A stretch of 64,000 nucleotides of DNA from CAZJRQ01 sp964548535 (GCA_964548535.1 CAZJRQ010000002.1:1-64000); one strand, 5' to 3'; positions 7,622-16,784 are shown, counted from the first letter of the stretch. The notes: a model not told the origin generated them from the letters alone. Numbers and translations: made by a program.

Positions 7622-9334
7622 TTAGAATAAATAATATCGTCCTGCTAGTGAAAGCTTGTCAAAAGCCTCGCAGGAAATTTCTTTTCCGTCAACTGTAACA
7701 ACATATGTATCTGGGTCAACCTGAATATCACCTGTCGTGTTGTTGTTTACCATGTCAGATTTTGAGATGTCACGGCAATTTTTAACGGGAATCACTTGTC
7801 TCTCAAGTTTTAGCTTTTCTTTTATACCGTTATCCTTAGCAGATTTTGATACAAAAGTTATGCAAGACCGTTTCATAGCAAGGTCGTATCCGCCAAACAT
7901 TTTGGTGTAAACCACAGGCTGAGGAGTTGGAATTGAAGCATTTGCATCACCCATTTTAGCAGCGGCAATAAAGCCGTTTTTAATAATCATTTCTGGCTTG
8001 ACGCCGAACATTGCTGGTTTCCACAAAACTAGGTCGGCAATTTTGCCTTTTTCAATTGAGCCTACATAGTCGCTTACGCCGTGAGTTATTGCTGGATTTA
8101 TTGTGTATTTTGCAATGTATCTTTTAATTCGGTTGTTGTCATTTCGGTCGTTGTCAGATTCAAATCGACCTCTTTGCTGTTTCATTTTATCAGCTGTTTG
8201 CCATGTTCTCGTGATTACTTCGCCTACTCTGCCCATTGCTTGAGAGTCGCTTGACATCATTGAGAAAATTCCCATGTCATGCAAAACGTCTTCGGCAGCA
8301 ATTGTTTCAGGACGAATTCTTGAGTCAGCAAAGGCGATATCTTCTGGAACTTTTTTGTCAAGATGATGACAAACCATAAGCATATCAAGATGTTCATCAA
8401 GAGTGTTTTTTGTAAAGGGCATTGTTGGATTTGTTGATGACGGCAGAACATTCGGAAAAGCCGCAGCTTTAATTATATCAGGTGCATGACCGCCGCCAGC
8501 ACCTTCGGTGTGATATGTATGAATTGTTCTTCCGTCAAACGCATTAATCGTATCTTCAACAAAACCGCCCTCATTAAGCGTGTCAGTGTGGATTGCAACC
8601 TGTACATCATATTTATCTGCAACAGTTAGGGCTGTGTCGATTGCTTTTGGAGTTGAGCCCCAATCTTCGTGAATTTTAAGACCTATACAACCAGCCTCAA
8701 TTTGTTCCTCTAAAGTTTTCGTGTCGGACGAATTTCCTTTGCCTAAAAAGCCGAAGTTCATTGGCAGTCCTTCTGCTGATTCGAGCATTTTCTCAATATT
8801 GAATTTTCCGGGAGTGCAGGTCGTTGCATTTGTTCCGTCGGCAGGACCTGTACCGCCTCCTATCATTGTTGTAACACCGCTATAAAGTGCGGTTTCAACT
8901 TGAGTCGGTGAAATAAAGTGGATATGCGTATCAAGTCCGCCGGCGGTTATGATTAAGCCCTCACCAGCAATAGCTTCGGTTGATGCACCTATTACTAAAC
9001 TAGGGTCAACGCCGTCCATTATATGCGGATTTCCTGACTTGCCTATTCCAGCGATTTTGCCGTCCTTTATACCTAAATCTGCCTTTACAATTCCCCAGTT
9101 ATCAATAATCAAAACGTTTGTAATTACTGTGTCAAGACATTCCTCGTCGGTTGCGGTGCAGGATTGTCCCATGCCGTCACGAATTGATTTTCCGCCGCCG
9201 AATTTTGCCTCGTCACCATAAACGCAGTAGTCCTTTTCCACTTCGGCAATAAGAGAAGTATCACCTAGTCTTACTCGGTCACCGACAGTTGGTCCGTACA
9301 TATCGGCATATGCTTTTTTTGAAATTTCAATCAT
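7622..9334 (-). CDS. ureC: Urease subunit alpha (catalytic)
   Basis: Catalytic subunit hydrolysing urea to ammonia and carbamate with a dinuclear nickel centre. At 570 aa it is full length. Visible active-site residues: HIH at 137 and 139, the Lys to be carbamylated at 220 in GLKIHEDWG, His at 249 and 275, and the flap Cys322-His323 in MVCHHLD. All are intact, so the enzyme should be active once metallated. It lies 20 bases after ureAB in the same operon. Confidence 0.98.
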   Translation of the reverse strand: MIEISKKAYADMYGPTVGDRVRLGDTSLIAEVEKDYCVYGDEAKFGGGKSIRDGMGQSCTATDEECLDTVITNVLIIDNWGIVKADLGIKDGKIAGIGKSGNPHIMDGVDPSLVIGASTEAIAGEGLIITAGGLDTHIHFISPTQVETALYSGVTTMIGGGTGPADGTNATTCTPGKFNIEKMLESAEGLPMNFGFLGKGNSSDTKTLEEQIEAGCIGLKIHEDWGSTPKAIDTALTVADKYDVQVAIHTDTLNEGGFVEDTINAFDGRTIHTYHTEGAGGGHAPDIIKAAAFPNVLPSSTNPTMPFTKNTLDEHLDMLMVCHHLDKKVPEDIAFADSRIRPETIAAEDVLHDMGIFSMMSSDSQAMGRVGEVITRTWQTADKMKQQRGRFESDNDRNDNNRIKRYIAKYTINPAITHGVSDYVGSIEKGKIADLVLWKPAMFGVKPEMIIKNGFIAAAKMGDANASIPTPQPVVYTKMFGGYDLAMKRSCITFVSKSAKDNGIKEKLKLERQVIPVKNCRDISKSDMVNNNTTGDIQVDPDTYVVTVDGKEISCEAFDKLSLAGRYYLF

Positions 9335-9354
9335 ATATACAATCCTTTCTGTCG

Positions 9355-10035
9355 TTATATTCCCTTGAAACCTAGCTTAATAGCCTTTGTGAATGCTTTT
9401 TGCTTTGTTTCTTCATCGTCCATTTTGCCTTGAACTAAACCGTTTAGTCCATAGCCTTCGCGAGTTCCTCCGATTTTTACAAGGCTAACTGATTTTGTTT
9501 CGCCCGGTTCAAATCTAACAGCTGTTCCTGCTGGGATATCAAGTCGCATACCATAAGCGGATTTTCTGTCAAAATCTAGTGCTTTATTAATTTCGAAAAA
9601 GTGGAAATGTGAGCCAACTTGAATTGGTCGGTCGCCTGTATTTGCAACAGTCAGCTTTAATTGTTCAAGATTTTCATTAAGTTTGATTGTACCCTCGTCA
9701 ATTAGATATTCGCCTGGAATTAGCTTATCTGTACATTCAATTGGGTTGTGAACTGTTACAAGCTTTGTGCCGTCTGGCATTGTTGCCTCGATTTGAATTT
9801 CGTGAATCATCTCGGCTACACCGTCCATGACATTCTCGGGCTTTAGAATTTTTCGCCCATATTGCATAAGTTCGGCAACGCTCATTCCATCTCTTGCACG
9901 TTCTAAAAGTTCACTGGAAATCAAAGCTATAGATTCTGGATAATTCAGTTTTAATCCGCGCTCAAGACGTTCCTTAGCCAAAATCCCAGCATAATGGAGC
10001 ATTAGTTTTTCTTGTTCTCTTGGAGTGAGGTGCAT
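9355..10035 (-). CDS. ureAB: Urease gamma-beta fusion subunit
   Basis: Two structural subunits in one chain. Residues 1-100 match UreA (gamma): MHLTPREQEKLMLHYAGILA start and the VMDGVAEMIHEIQIEATMPDG segment. Residues from about 104 match UreB (beta): IPGEYLIDEG, NTGDRPIQVGSHFHFFEIN, and the final GLVQGKMDDE region. Such gamma-beta fusions occur in Helicobacter and several Firmicutes, whereas Klebsiella has separate subunits. The chain runs through the junction without a frameshift. It starts 3 bases after the nickel transporter gene. Confidence 0.95.
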   Translation of the reverse strand: MHLTPREQEKLMLHYAGILAKERLERGLKLNYPESIALISSELLERARDGMSVAELMQYGRKILKPENVMDGVAEMIHEIQIEATMPDGTKLVTVHNPIECTDKLIPGEYLIDEGTIKLNENLEQLKLTVANTGDRPIQVGSHFHFFEINKALDFDRKSAYGMRLDIPAGTAVRFEPGETKSVSLVKIGGTREGYGLNGLVQGKMDDEETKQKAFTKAIKLGFKGI

Positions 10036-10038
10036 AAA

Positions 10039-10977
10039 TTAATCCTCCCTTAATACTCTTGATTTAGAAGTTTTGGAAATCATGTAAAGCAGTGCGGCAA
10101 CTAGCACACAGCCCAAAACTCCGCAAAAAGCTGTTCCCAAAGGAGTGTCTATTGTTTTAAACATATAATTTGGTAAAAGTGTAGTTGTGTCTTGAATTTT
10201 GTCGAAAAATGCGTGAACTGCACTTGTGTATTCAACTTCATCACTGCCTGTAACTTTTATGAATGACCACTCAAGTCCATCAGGCTTTGCAGATGCGAAT
10301 ATTGAGAAAACTGCGCCTGTGAGCAGTGCTAGACCGCCTAAGAACCCATTTGTTCCCACCTTGCCGAATTTATTTTCAGCGAAGTCTGCAACATAGAGAA
10401 TTATTGCAGTTATTGCACCTTCGCAAGCACCGATTGCAATATGTATTAGCACCATGTTTTTTAGGAAGTCAATTGCTGAAAGTGAGCTTGTGCCTGAAAT
10501 CATTACCTGTGTGAAAACGGCTAAAGCACCTAAAATCATTGACAAAACTCCGCCTAGCAATGCGCCAGCGAACATTGTCTTTTTATTCTTAATAAGATTT
10601 TTGACTAGCGGATAAACTAGAAAGCAAGGAATTACACCCATGTTGAAGATGTTACATCCTAGTGCCAATAATCCTCCGTCGCCGAAAATCAGACACTGTA
10701 CAAGTAAAATTACGCTCATTGAAACAAATGCTAAAGGTCCGCCTAAAAGAGCCGACAGCAAAAGTCCTCCGCCCATATGTCCTGATGAGCCTGTTCCTAC
10801 GATACTGAAATTAACCATTTGAGCTGAAAATACAGCAGCACCTGCTATAGCAGTTTTTAAACCATTTGATTTAAGTTCTTCCTTTGCTTTCTTTGCGGTT
10901 ACTCCTGCGGCAACTCCTGACGCACCAAACATTGAAGCTCCCACACCTGTTGAAATCATTGCGCTTATAATATGCAT
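10039..10977 (-). CDS. nikM: CbiM/NikM-family nickel ECF transporter permease (NikMN-like)
   Basis: Membrane substrate-capture component of an energy-coupling-factor transporter for Ni(II) or Co(II); nickel is inferred from its place at the head of the urease operon. The chain begins Met-His, the N-terminal metal-binding motif of this family, and keeps the IVGTGSSGHMGGG loop His. About seven to eight membrane helices, then a C-terminal part with SAKPDGLEWSF and a last helix resembling the NikN/CbiN partner, so the 312 aa form is probably an M-N fusion. No ATPase (NikO) or Q/T subunit is encoded nearby, so it must use components from elsewhere. Confidence 0.85.
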   Translation of the reverse strand: MHIISAMISTGVGASMFGASGVAAGVTAKKAKEELKSNGLKTAIAGAAVFSAQMVNFSIVGTGSSGHMGGGLLLSALLGGPLAFVSMSVILLVQCLIFGDGGLLALGCNIFNMGVIPCFLVYPLVKNLIKNKKTMFAGALLGGVLSMILGALAVFTQVMISGTSSLSAIDFLKNMVLIHIAIGACEGAITAIILYVADFAENKFGKVGTNGFLGGLALLTGAVFSIFASAKPDGLEWSFIKVTGSDEVEYTSAVHAFFDKIQDTTTLLPNYMFKTIDTPLGTAFCGVLGCVLVAALLYMISKTSKSRVLRED

Positions 10978-11011
10978 AGAAAAATCCCCCTTAAAAAATT
11001 AAGAATATAAT

Positions 11012-11070
11012 AAAAAAGCTGTCATAAAACTAATCTTTAAATTAATTAAAGAAAGTTTTATGACAGCTTT
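11012..11070 (-). terminator. Leader terminator/attenuator before the nickel-urease operon
   Basis: Perfect 17-bp inverted repeat (11015-11031 and 11054-11070). On the minus strand the second arm runs straight into TTTTTT, so it is a strong intrinsic terminator located after the operon promoter and about 35 bases before the nikM ATG. Transcription of the operon must therefore be antiterminated. A shorter hairpin (stem TGAC/GTCA, loop AAAGCT) just upstream would use bases of the first terminator arm and exclude it. Confidence 0.8.
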
Positions 11071-11106
11071 GTCATTCAATATTAAGCAATTACTGCTATA
11101 TATTTT

Positions 11107-11135
11107 ATTGTAGCATATTGTATACTGAATGTCTA
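11107..11135 (-). promoter_or_regulatory. Promoter of the nickel-urease operon
   Basis: On the minus strand TAGACA (11135-11130), 17-base spacer, TACAAT (11112-11107) with an extended TG one base upstream. The predicted start gives a short leader of about 30 bases before the terminator. Confidence 0.6.
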
Positions 11136-11176
11136 TAGAATTCTCGATGGCTTTTGTAAATGTTTTTTTAATTTTA

Positions 11177-11863
11177 TTAATTTTTTAAGTATTCTTCTAG
11201 GCAGAGATTGTTCGAAGTGATTTCATTTGCAATTTCTTTGCCTACATATCTATAGTGCCACGGTTCGTAATCTATACCTGTGGTTTTGGTTTTATCCTCA
11301 GGATATCGCATTATAAACCCGTAATTATGCGCGTTTTTAGCTAGCCAATTATATACTTCCCAGTCGGTTGACAAATCATCTTGCGCGGCTATGTCTAGTG
11401 CTAGTCCTGTTTCATGCTCGCTTGTTCCGACCTGTGCAACAGTTTTTTTAGCTTTGGATTTTGCCATAAATTCTGGAAGTCCTTTTGAAACGTACTCTGC
11501 AATTTTATTATCCATAATTTCTTGCTGCTGCTCAGGATTTCTGTAAGCAGAATTAATTTGGGGATAAATTTCCGCAGCTCGCATATCATTAAACATATTT
11601 TGCAGATCGTCATAAATCCGCTCATCAATTTCAAAACCGTCGCCTACTGTTGTTTTATTAAAAGAGTAGTTTTCAGGCATGAAATTATTTTGATTGACGA
11701 GTATCAGATTCCAGTTCTCCGATTTATAATTACTGCTTGTTAGCTGGACTGGATTATCAACTTTAAGATATTTTTGGGTTGCAAATGCTGAGCCAGTCAC
11801 AATTACTGATATTATTAAGAATATCAGCAGACTGTGCGATTTTTTTCTTTTAGTTGTTGTCAT
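11177..11863 (-). CDS. D-alanyl-D-alanine carboxypeptidase, M15B (VanY-like)
   Basis: Zinc carboxypeptidase trimming the terminal D-Ala of peptidoglycan stem peptides on the cell surface. A basic N-terminus and one hydrophobic segment (about residues 11-29) act as signal anchor. The M15B motifs are complete: SAYRNP with Arg108, SEHETGLALDI with zinc ligands His150 and Asp157, and EPWHYRYVG with catalytic Glu200 and zinc ligand His203. 228 aa is typical. Glycopeptide-resistance neighbours (vanHAX, vanRS) are absent, so a general cell-wall role is more likely than vancomycin resistance. It stands alone. Confidence 0.9.
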   Translation of the reverse strand: MTTTKRKKSHSLLIFLIISVIVTGSAFATQKYLKVDNPVQLTSSNYKSENWNLILVNQNNFMPENYSFNKTTVGDGFEIDERIYDDLQNMFNDMRAAEIYPQINSAYRNPEQQQEIMDNKIAEYVSKGLPEFMAKSKAKKTVAQVGTSEHETGLALDIAAQDDLSTDWEVYNWLAKNAHNYGFIMRYPEDKTKTTGIDYEPWHYRYVGKEIANEITSNNLCLEEYLKN

Positions 11864-12151
11864 TCTAGTTCCCCCAAATTCGTTGTATGAATTTTTATTA
11901 TACCTATTATTTTGTTCATTCTTTAGATCATATTTAATTATAATTTTTCAAAATGACTATGCGGTGACTTTTTTTCTTATAATTTAGTAATCTTAAGTTT
12001 TCGTCATATATATAATATATAGTATGTTGTTTAATTAAAACTCAACCTATTTCTTAAAAATAGTTTAAGAAATTATCTCACAGATGAACACGTGAATTTT
12101 GGAGAACTTTGCATAAATTTTAAAAATCGCTGATATAATTATATTTGTACA

Positions 12152-12189
12152 TCAAAAAACCACCAAATCAAATAAAGATTTGGTGGTTT
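12152..12189 (-). terminator. Intrinsic terminator after pckA
   Basis: Arms AAACCACCAAATC (12157-12169) and GATTTGGTGGTTT (12177-12189) give a 13-bp perfect stem, followed on the minus strand by a T-run. The rest of the 11864-12222 gap is AT-rich with no recognisable gene. Confidence 0.88.
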
Positions 12190-12222
12190 AATTTCTATAT
12201 TAAGTCAGATATATCTAAGCAA

Positions 12223-14016
12223 TTAAGCCTTAAGTCTAGCCTCAAGGTTGTTAAGCTGCTCTGACATCTCCTTAGGAAGTCTGTCGCCGAACTGCTTGTA
12301 GAATTCGCCAACTTCCTTAACTTCGTCAAGCCATAGATTCTTGTCAACAGCAAGTAGCTGATCAAGAATTGCAGGAGTAACTTCGTCTTCAATACCAGTT
12401 AGATTTAGGTCATCTGCATTTGGAATGTAACCAATAGCAGTTTCCTGAGCGTCAACAGCACCTTCACATCTTTCAACGATCCAGTCAAGAACTCTCATGT
12501 TGTCGCCGAAACCAGGCCAGATAAAGTTGCCTTCGTCGTCCTTCTTGAACCAGTTAACGTTAAAGATCTTAGGAGCTTTATCGCCAAGCTTAGCACCCAT
12601 CTCAACCCAATGAGCCCAGTAGTCGCCCATGTGGTAACCACAGAAAGGCTTCATAGCCATAGGGTCATGACGTAGAACACCAACAGCACCAGTAGCAGCA
12701 GCAGTTGTCTCTGAAGAAACTACTGAACCTACAAATGTACCATGATTCCAGTCAAATGACTGATATACAAGTGGAGTTGTCTTTTCACGTCTACCACCGA
12801 AGATGATAGCTGAAATTGGCACACCCTGTGGATTGTTAAACTCTGAAGAAATGCAAGGGCAGTTCTCAGCAGGAGCAGTAAATCTTGAGTTTGGATGAGC
12901 TAGCTTGTTGCCAGCAGCGATGAACTCAGGTCCATTAACCTTTTCACCCTTCCACTCTGTAGCATTTACAGGAGGATTCTTGTCAAGGCTTTCCCACCAA
13001 ACTGTCATATCATCATTGTTGATAGCAACGTTTGTGAAAATAGTGTTCTTCTTAGTTGAAGCAAGAGCGTTATAGTTTGACTTAGCATTTGTACCAGGAG
13101 CAACGCCGAAGAAGCCGTTCTCTGGGTTAATAGCATAAAGTCTGCCGTCATCGCCCTGTTTTAGCCAAGCGATATCGTCACCAACTGTCCAAACCTTATA
13201 TCCCTTTTCAGTGTAGCACTCTGGTGGGATAAGCATAGCTAGGTTAGTCTTTCCGCAAGCTGATGGGAAAGCAGCAGTGATATACTTAACATCGCCGTTT
13301 GGCTTTTCAAGACCAAGGATAAGCATATGCTCAGCCAACCAGCCTTCATTTTTGCCCTGGAATGAAGCGATTCTTAGAGCGAAGCACTTCTTACCAAGCA
13401 ATACGTTTCCGCCGTAAGCTGAGTTGATTGACCAGATTGTGTTATCTTCTGGGAAGTGTACAATATATCTGTTCTCAGGGTCAACATCTGCCTTTGAGTG
13501 AAGTCCTCTTACGAAGTCGTTTGAAACATCGCCAAGGTTATCAAATGCAGATTTACCCATTCTAGTCATGATATCCATGTTAAGAACAACATAGATTGAG
13601 TCAGTAACCTCAACGCCTACCTTAGCCAAAGGTGAACCGATTGGTCCCATTGAATAAGGGATTACATACATTGTTCTGCCCTTCATAACGCCGTCATACA
13701 TAGGTCTTAGCTTATCATACATATCTTGTGGAGCACTCCAGTTGTTTGTAGGACCAGCATCTTCCTCATTCTTAGAACAGATGAAAGTTCTGTCCTCAAC
13801 ACGTGCAACGTCATTTGCAAGTGTTCTGTGATATAGACAGCCAGGATATTTGTCCTGGTTAAGCTCAAGAACTTCACCTGATGCAATAGCTTCATTACGA
13901 AGCGCCTCAAGCTGTTCGTCAGAGCCGTCAATCCATACAACGTTATCAGGCTTAGTAAGTGCAATCATTTCGTCAACCCAAGCGTTTACGTTAGGGTTCT
14001 TTGTTAGACTTGCCAT
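12223..14016 (-). CDS. pckA: Phosphoenolpyruvate carboxykinase (GTP)
   Basis: Interconverts oxaloacetate and PEP with GTP/GDP. In rumen and gut anaerobes it often runs in the PEP-carboxylating direction toward succinate, or anaplerotically. The 597 aa length and motifs are of the GTP-type family: the kinase P-loop region FPSACGKTNLAML with the mobile Cys, VGDDIAWL metal site, PEGFFGVAPGT-like segment (here PENGFFGVAPGTN) and FGGRREKTTPLVYQ. Codon choice is biased as in highly expressed genes. It has its own strong promoter and terminator. Confidence 0.97.
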   Translation of the reverse strand: MASLTKNPNVNAWVDEMIALTKPDNVVWIDGSDEQLEALRNEAIASGEVLELNQDKYPGCLYHRTLANDVARVEDRTFICSKNEEDAGPTNNWSAPQDMYDKLRPMYDGVMKGRTMYVIPYSMGPIGSPLAKVGVEVTDSIYVVLNMDIMTRMGKSAFDNLGDVSNDFVRGLHSKADVDPENRYIVHFPEDNTIWSINSAYGGNVLLGKKCFALRIASFQGKNEGWLAEHMLILGLEKPNGDVKYITAAFPSACGKTNLAMLIPPECYTEKGYKVWTVGDDIAWLKQGDDGRLYAINPENGFFGVAPGTNAKSNYNALASTKKNTIFTNVAINNDDMTVWWESLDKNPPVNATEWKGEKVNGPEFIAAGNKLAHPNSRFTAPAENCPCISSEFNNPQGVPISAIIFGGRREKTTPLVYQSFDWNHGTFVGSVVSSETTAAATGAVGVLRHDPMAMKPFCGYHMGDYWAHWVEMGAKLGDKAPKIFNVNWFKKDDEGNFIWPGFGDNMRVLDWIVERCEGAVDAQETAIGYIPNADDLNLTGIEDEVTPAILDQLLAVDKNLWLDEVKEVGEFYKQFGDRLPKEMSEQLNNLEARLKA

Positions 14017-14096
14017 AATTTTTAACTCCTCTCAAAAATAAAAGTGGTTATTTAGAAACGGATTTTCTACAAAAAATCCAATTTCTCATAAATATC

Positions 14097-14125
14097 ATTA
14101 TACCCTATAAAATCAAGTTTGTCAA
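14097..14125 (-). promoter_or_regulatory. Strong pckA promoter
   Basis: On the minus strand a perfect TTGACA (14125-14120) and perfect TATAAT (14102-14097) with a 17-base spacer. The rest of the 14017-14379 gap is AT-rich, without other features I can support. Confidence 0.85.
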
Positions 14126-14379
14126 CAGCTAATTTGTTAATATTTTAACACTGATTTGCAAGAAAATAGCATAAATCATTCATTGCATCGCAAATTCTAA
14201 GCTATATAAAATGGATTTCTACATTATGTGAATAAATGCATTGCCAAACTTGCAAAAACGAATTAACAAATAAGTAATAAAGGATAATAAATATATTATT
14301 TCTATTTATTAAATATAGTATAAGAATGCAGTTTGAAAATTACGTAATCGGCATGTGTTTTTTCTGTAAAAATCGCAAA

Positions 14380-14871
14380 CTATCTATTATCGATTTTTTC
14401 AGGATATAAATCGTGGTTGACTAGACGGTCGAATGCAACTTTTTCCCACACGGTATCTTTTTTTCCATAGTTGCAGTATGGGTCAATTGAGATTCCGCCG
14501 CGTGGGGTGAACTTTCCCCACACCTCAATATATTTTGGATCCATAAGCTTGATTAGGTCTTTCATTATGTTGTTCATGCAGTCCTCATGAAAATCACCAT
14601 GATTCCTAAAGCTGAAAAGATACAGCTTTAGCGACTTGCTTTCGACCATTTTTATATTAGGTACATAAGAAATATAAATAGTAGCGAAATCTGGCTGTCC
14701 TGTTATTGGACAAAGGCTTGTGAACTCTGGGCAGTTGAATTTTACGAAATAATCATTTTCAGGGTGCTTATTGTCGAACGTTTCAAGCACTTGCGGAGTG
14801 TAGTCAAACGAATAGTTGACATTTTTATTGCCTAGCAAAGAAAGGTCTTTTGTTTCATCTAAATTTCTCAT
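14380..14871 (-). CDS. queF: NADPH-dependent 7-cyano-7-deazaguanine reductase (preQ0 reductase)
   Basis: Reduces the nitrile of preQ0 to the aminomethyl group of preQ1 in queuosine synthesis. The short, single T-fold QueF type (163 aa). The catalytic Cys54 lies in TSLCPITGQPDF with proton donor Asp61, and the family segment ESKSLKLYLFSFRNHGDFHED follows. TAAGGAG precedes the ATG; the gene begins 10 bases after queC in the que operon. Confidence 0.96.
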   Translation of the reverse strand: MRNLDETKDLSLLGNKNVNYSFDYTPQVLETFDNKHPENDYFVKFNCPEFTSLCPITGQPDFATIYISYVPNIKMVESKSLKLYLFSFRNHGDFHEDCMNNIMKDLIKLMDPKYIEVWGKFTPRGGISIDPYCNYGKKDTVWEKVAFDRLVNHDLYPEKIDNR

Positions 14872-14881
14872 AAAACTCTCC

Positions 14882-15568
14882 TTAGTTTTTGTATTTTACT
14901 GGATCGGTTGTGCCGTTTGCCGAAAATGCTTTTTTGCGGTCTATGCAAGTTCCGCAAGTTCCGCACTGGACATCATCACCCTCATAACAGCTCCATGTTA
15001 GGTGGTATGGTGCATTAAGCTCCAACCCTTTTTTTACTACATCTTTTTTAGTTAAATTTACAAATGGTCCTTCAATTTTAAGCTGTTCACCGCTTCCGAT
15101 ATATACAGCGTCACCGATTGCCTTATTAAAGTCTGCCGAGCAATCTGGATATGCATTTCCGGCACTGTCATCGCTGTGTGCACCGTAATAAATTATATTG
15201 CATTCTTTAGATATTGCAATTGATGCCGCAGTTGAAATAAACAGTCCATTTCTAAATGGAACATAGGTTGAAACTGGTTTGCCGTCTGACTTTTTTATTT
15301 GCTCGTCATAGCTTTCATGTGGTATTTCAGCGTCCGAACTTTCAAGAAGCGAGCAATCAGAATATTTGAACATCTGGCTTAGATCAGCCTCAATATGCTC
15401 TATATTATAATAGTCTGCAACCTTTCGTGCGGAATCTATTTCTTTAGAATGCTTTTGACCGTAGCCTATGGACAGCGAAATTACGTTTTCTTTTCCGAAT
15501 TTTTCAATTGCAACGGCAAGGCAGGTTGTGCTGTCAATTCCGCCGCTTGATAATACTAGTGCTTTCAT
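14882..15568 (-). CDS. queC: 7-cyano-7-deazaguanine synthase
   Basis: ATP-dependent conversion of 7-carboxy-7-deazaguanine and ammonia to preQ0. The PP-loop motif SSGGIDSTT is at the N-terminus (residues 7-15), and the C-terminal zinc site has four Cys in CYEGDDVQCGTCGTC. 228 aa, typical. Third gene of the queD-queE-queC-queF operon. Confidence 0.96.
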   Translation of the reverse strand: MKALVLSSGGIDSTTCLAVAIEKFGKENVISLSIGYGQKHSKEIDSARKVADYYNIEHIEADLSQMFKYSDCSLLESSDAEIPHESYDEQIKKSDGKPVSTYVPFRNGLFISTAASIAISKECNIIYYGAHSDDSAGNAYPDCSADFNKAIGDAVYIGSGEQLKIEGPFVNLTKKDVVKKGLELNAPYHLTWSCYEGDDVQCGTCGTCIDRKKAFSANGTTDPVKYKN

Positions 15569-15597
15569 ATTAAAAATCCTTTCTTAATTAAGACATG

Positions 15598-16269
15598 TTA
15601 TACACCTTTTTTATCTGGATCCCAAATAAACTTGTGCATTTGAAGTTGCAGATTTATTTTGTTTAGCTTATGTTTTATCATAAAATCAACTACTTTTGCT
15701 GGCTCAAGCTGTCCGAAAACACAGCTAAGATAAACCTTGCACCTGTCGTCAAGATTGTATTCTTTTATAATTTCATAAGCTTTATTTAAGTCATCGTCCG
15801 AACCGCAAACAAATTTTACTACATCGTCACTTGTTAGTAAATTCATATTTTCAAGTATCATTTTATCTTCCATGCCACTTGACGGAAGTTTGTAATCCAT
15901 TGTGAAGTGCGGACGTTTTTTAGTTTCAATCGGAGAAATCGGAACACTTCCGTTAGTTTCAATTTCAACCCAAAAGTTCGCGTTAATTAATTCGCTGATT
16001 AGCTCGTCAATGTTTTCTTGGAGCAACGGTTCACCGCCTGTTAAAGTTACATTTGTAAAACCAGATTTTATAATATAGTCTTTAATTTCTTGCACTGTAA
16101 GCTGTTGACATGTCATGTTAAAATCATTCGCCCACTTTGTATCGCAATAAGAACATCTTAAATTGCACCCTGAAAAGCGAATGAAAACTGCCAGCTGACC
16201 AGCTCTTTGCCCCTCGCCGTTTATGCTTATAAATTTTTCAGCGACGTTATATTTTGTTAAATTGTTCAT
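15598..16269 (-). CDS. queE: 7-carboxy-7-deazaguanine synthase (radical SAM)
   Basis: Radical SAM enzyme that contracts 6-carboxy-tetrahydropterin to 7-carboxy-7-deazaguanine. The cluster motif CxxxCxxC appears in SGCNLRCSYCDTKW, preceded by the INGEGQRAGQLAVFIRF substrate segment, with the SAM-binding TLTGGEPLLQ further on. A longer frame starts at 16329 inside queD; the ATG at 16269 lies one base after the queD stop with GAGGTG 5 bases upstream, giving 223 aa, and is preferred. Confidence 0.95.
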   Translation of the reverse strand: MNNLTKYNVAEKFISINGEGQRAGQLAVFIRFSGCNLRCSYCDTKWANDFNMTCQQLTVQEIKDYIIKSGFTNVTLTGGEPLLQENIDELISELINANFWVEIETNGSVPISPIETKKRPHFTMDYKLPSSGMEDKMILENMNLLTSDDVVKFVCGSDDDLNKAYEIIKEYNLDDRCKVYLSCVFGQLEPAKVVDFMIKHKLNKINLQLQMHKFIWDPDKKGV

Positions 16270-16270
16270 T

Positions 16271-16690
16271 TTACACCTCGTATACAGCACAGTTGTTTGG
16301 CGTTTCGTAAACTGAAATTCTTTTGACATTAAGACCTGTTGATGTCAGCTGATTATAGAAATGCTCGGCGAATTTTTCAGCTGTTGGACGAAAATCAACT
16401 TCGGTGATAGAAAAATTTTCATCTGAAAGTGCTGAAATTGTTTCTGGCTTTAGCGTATCTTTTTCATATATAAGTGTATGGTCATATTTTTTTGCTAGAT
16501 TTTTAAGCTCACGTTTGAAGTCGCCAAAGTCTACCACCATATCACGGCACTGACCGTTGGTGTTTAGCTTTTCAGAATAAATTTCTGCAACAATTCTCCA
16601 AGTGTGGCCGTGAACATTTGCACATTTTCCAGCATATCCGCTTAGAAAATGTGCGCTGTCGAATGTGGTTTCTGTTTTTAGAATATACAT
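16271..16690 (-). CDS. queD: 6-carboxy-5,6,7,8-tetrahydropterin synthase
   Basis: PTPS-fold zinc enzyme that makes 6-carboxy-tetrahydropterin from dihydroneopterin triphosphate, the first dedicated step to queuosine. Zinc ligands: His in FDSAHFL and the HGH pair in NVHGHTW; catalytic Cys near the N-terminus (KCANVHGH); Asp-His pair in KKYDHTLI. 139 aa. First gene of the operon, with GGAGG upstream just after the riboswitch terminator. Confidence 0.95.
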   Translation of the reverse strand: MYILKTETTFDSAHFLSGYAGKCANVHGHTWRIVAEIYSEKLNTNGQCRDMVVDFGDFKRELKNLAKKYDHTLIYEKDTLKPETISALSDENFSITEVDFRPTAEKFAEHFYNQLTSTGLNVKRISVYETPNNCAVYEV

Positions 16691-16704
16691 GATATTTTTC
16701 CTCC

Positions 16705-16741
16705 AAAAAAAGGGCTATGCTCTAAAAAAAGAACATAACCC
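16705..16741 (-). terminator. Riboswitch-controlled terminator of the que operon
   Basis: On the minus strand a 12-bp stem (arms GGGTTATGTTCT and AGAGCATAGCCC, two G-U pairs) is followed by seven T, directly before the queD ribosome binding site. Another hairpin with 13 consecutive pairs including G-U (about 16749-16781) lies between it and the aptamer. Confidence 0.8.
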
Positions 16742-16784
16742 ATTAAAAAGACCCACCTATAAATGATTATAGATAAGCCCATGA

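Noticed and set aside
11177..11863. Vancomycin resistance locus
   Set aside because: Only a VanY-type carboxypeptidase is present; no ligase, lactate dehydrogenase, VanX or VanRS neighbours.
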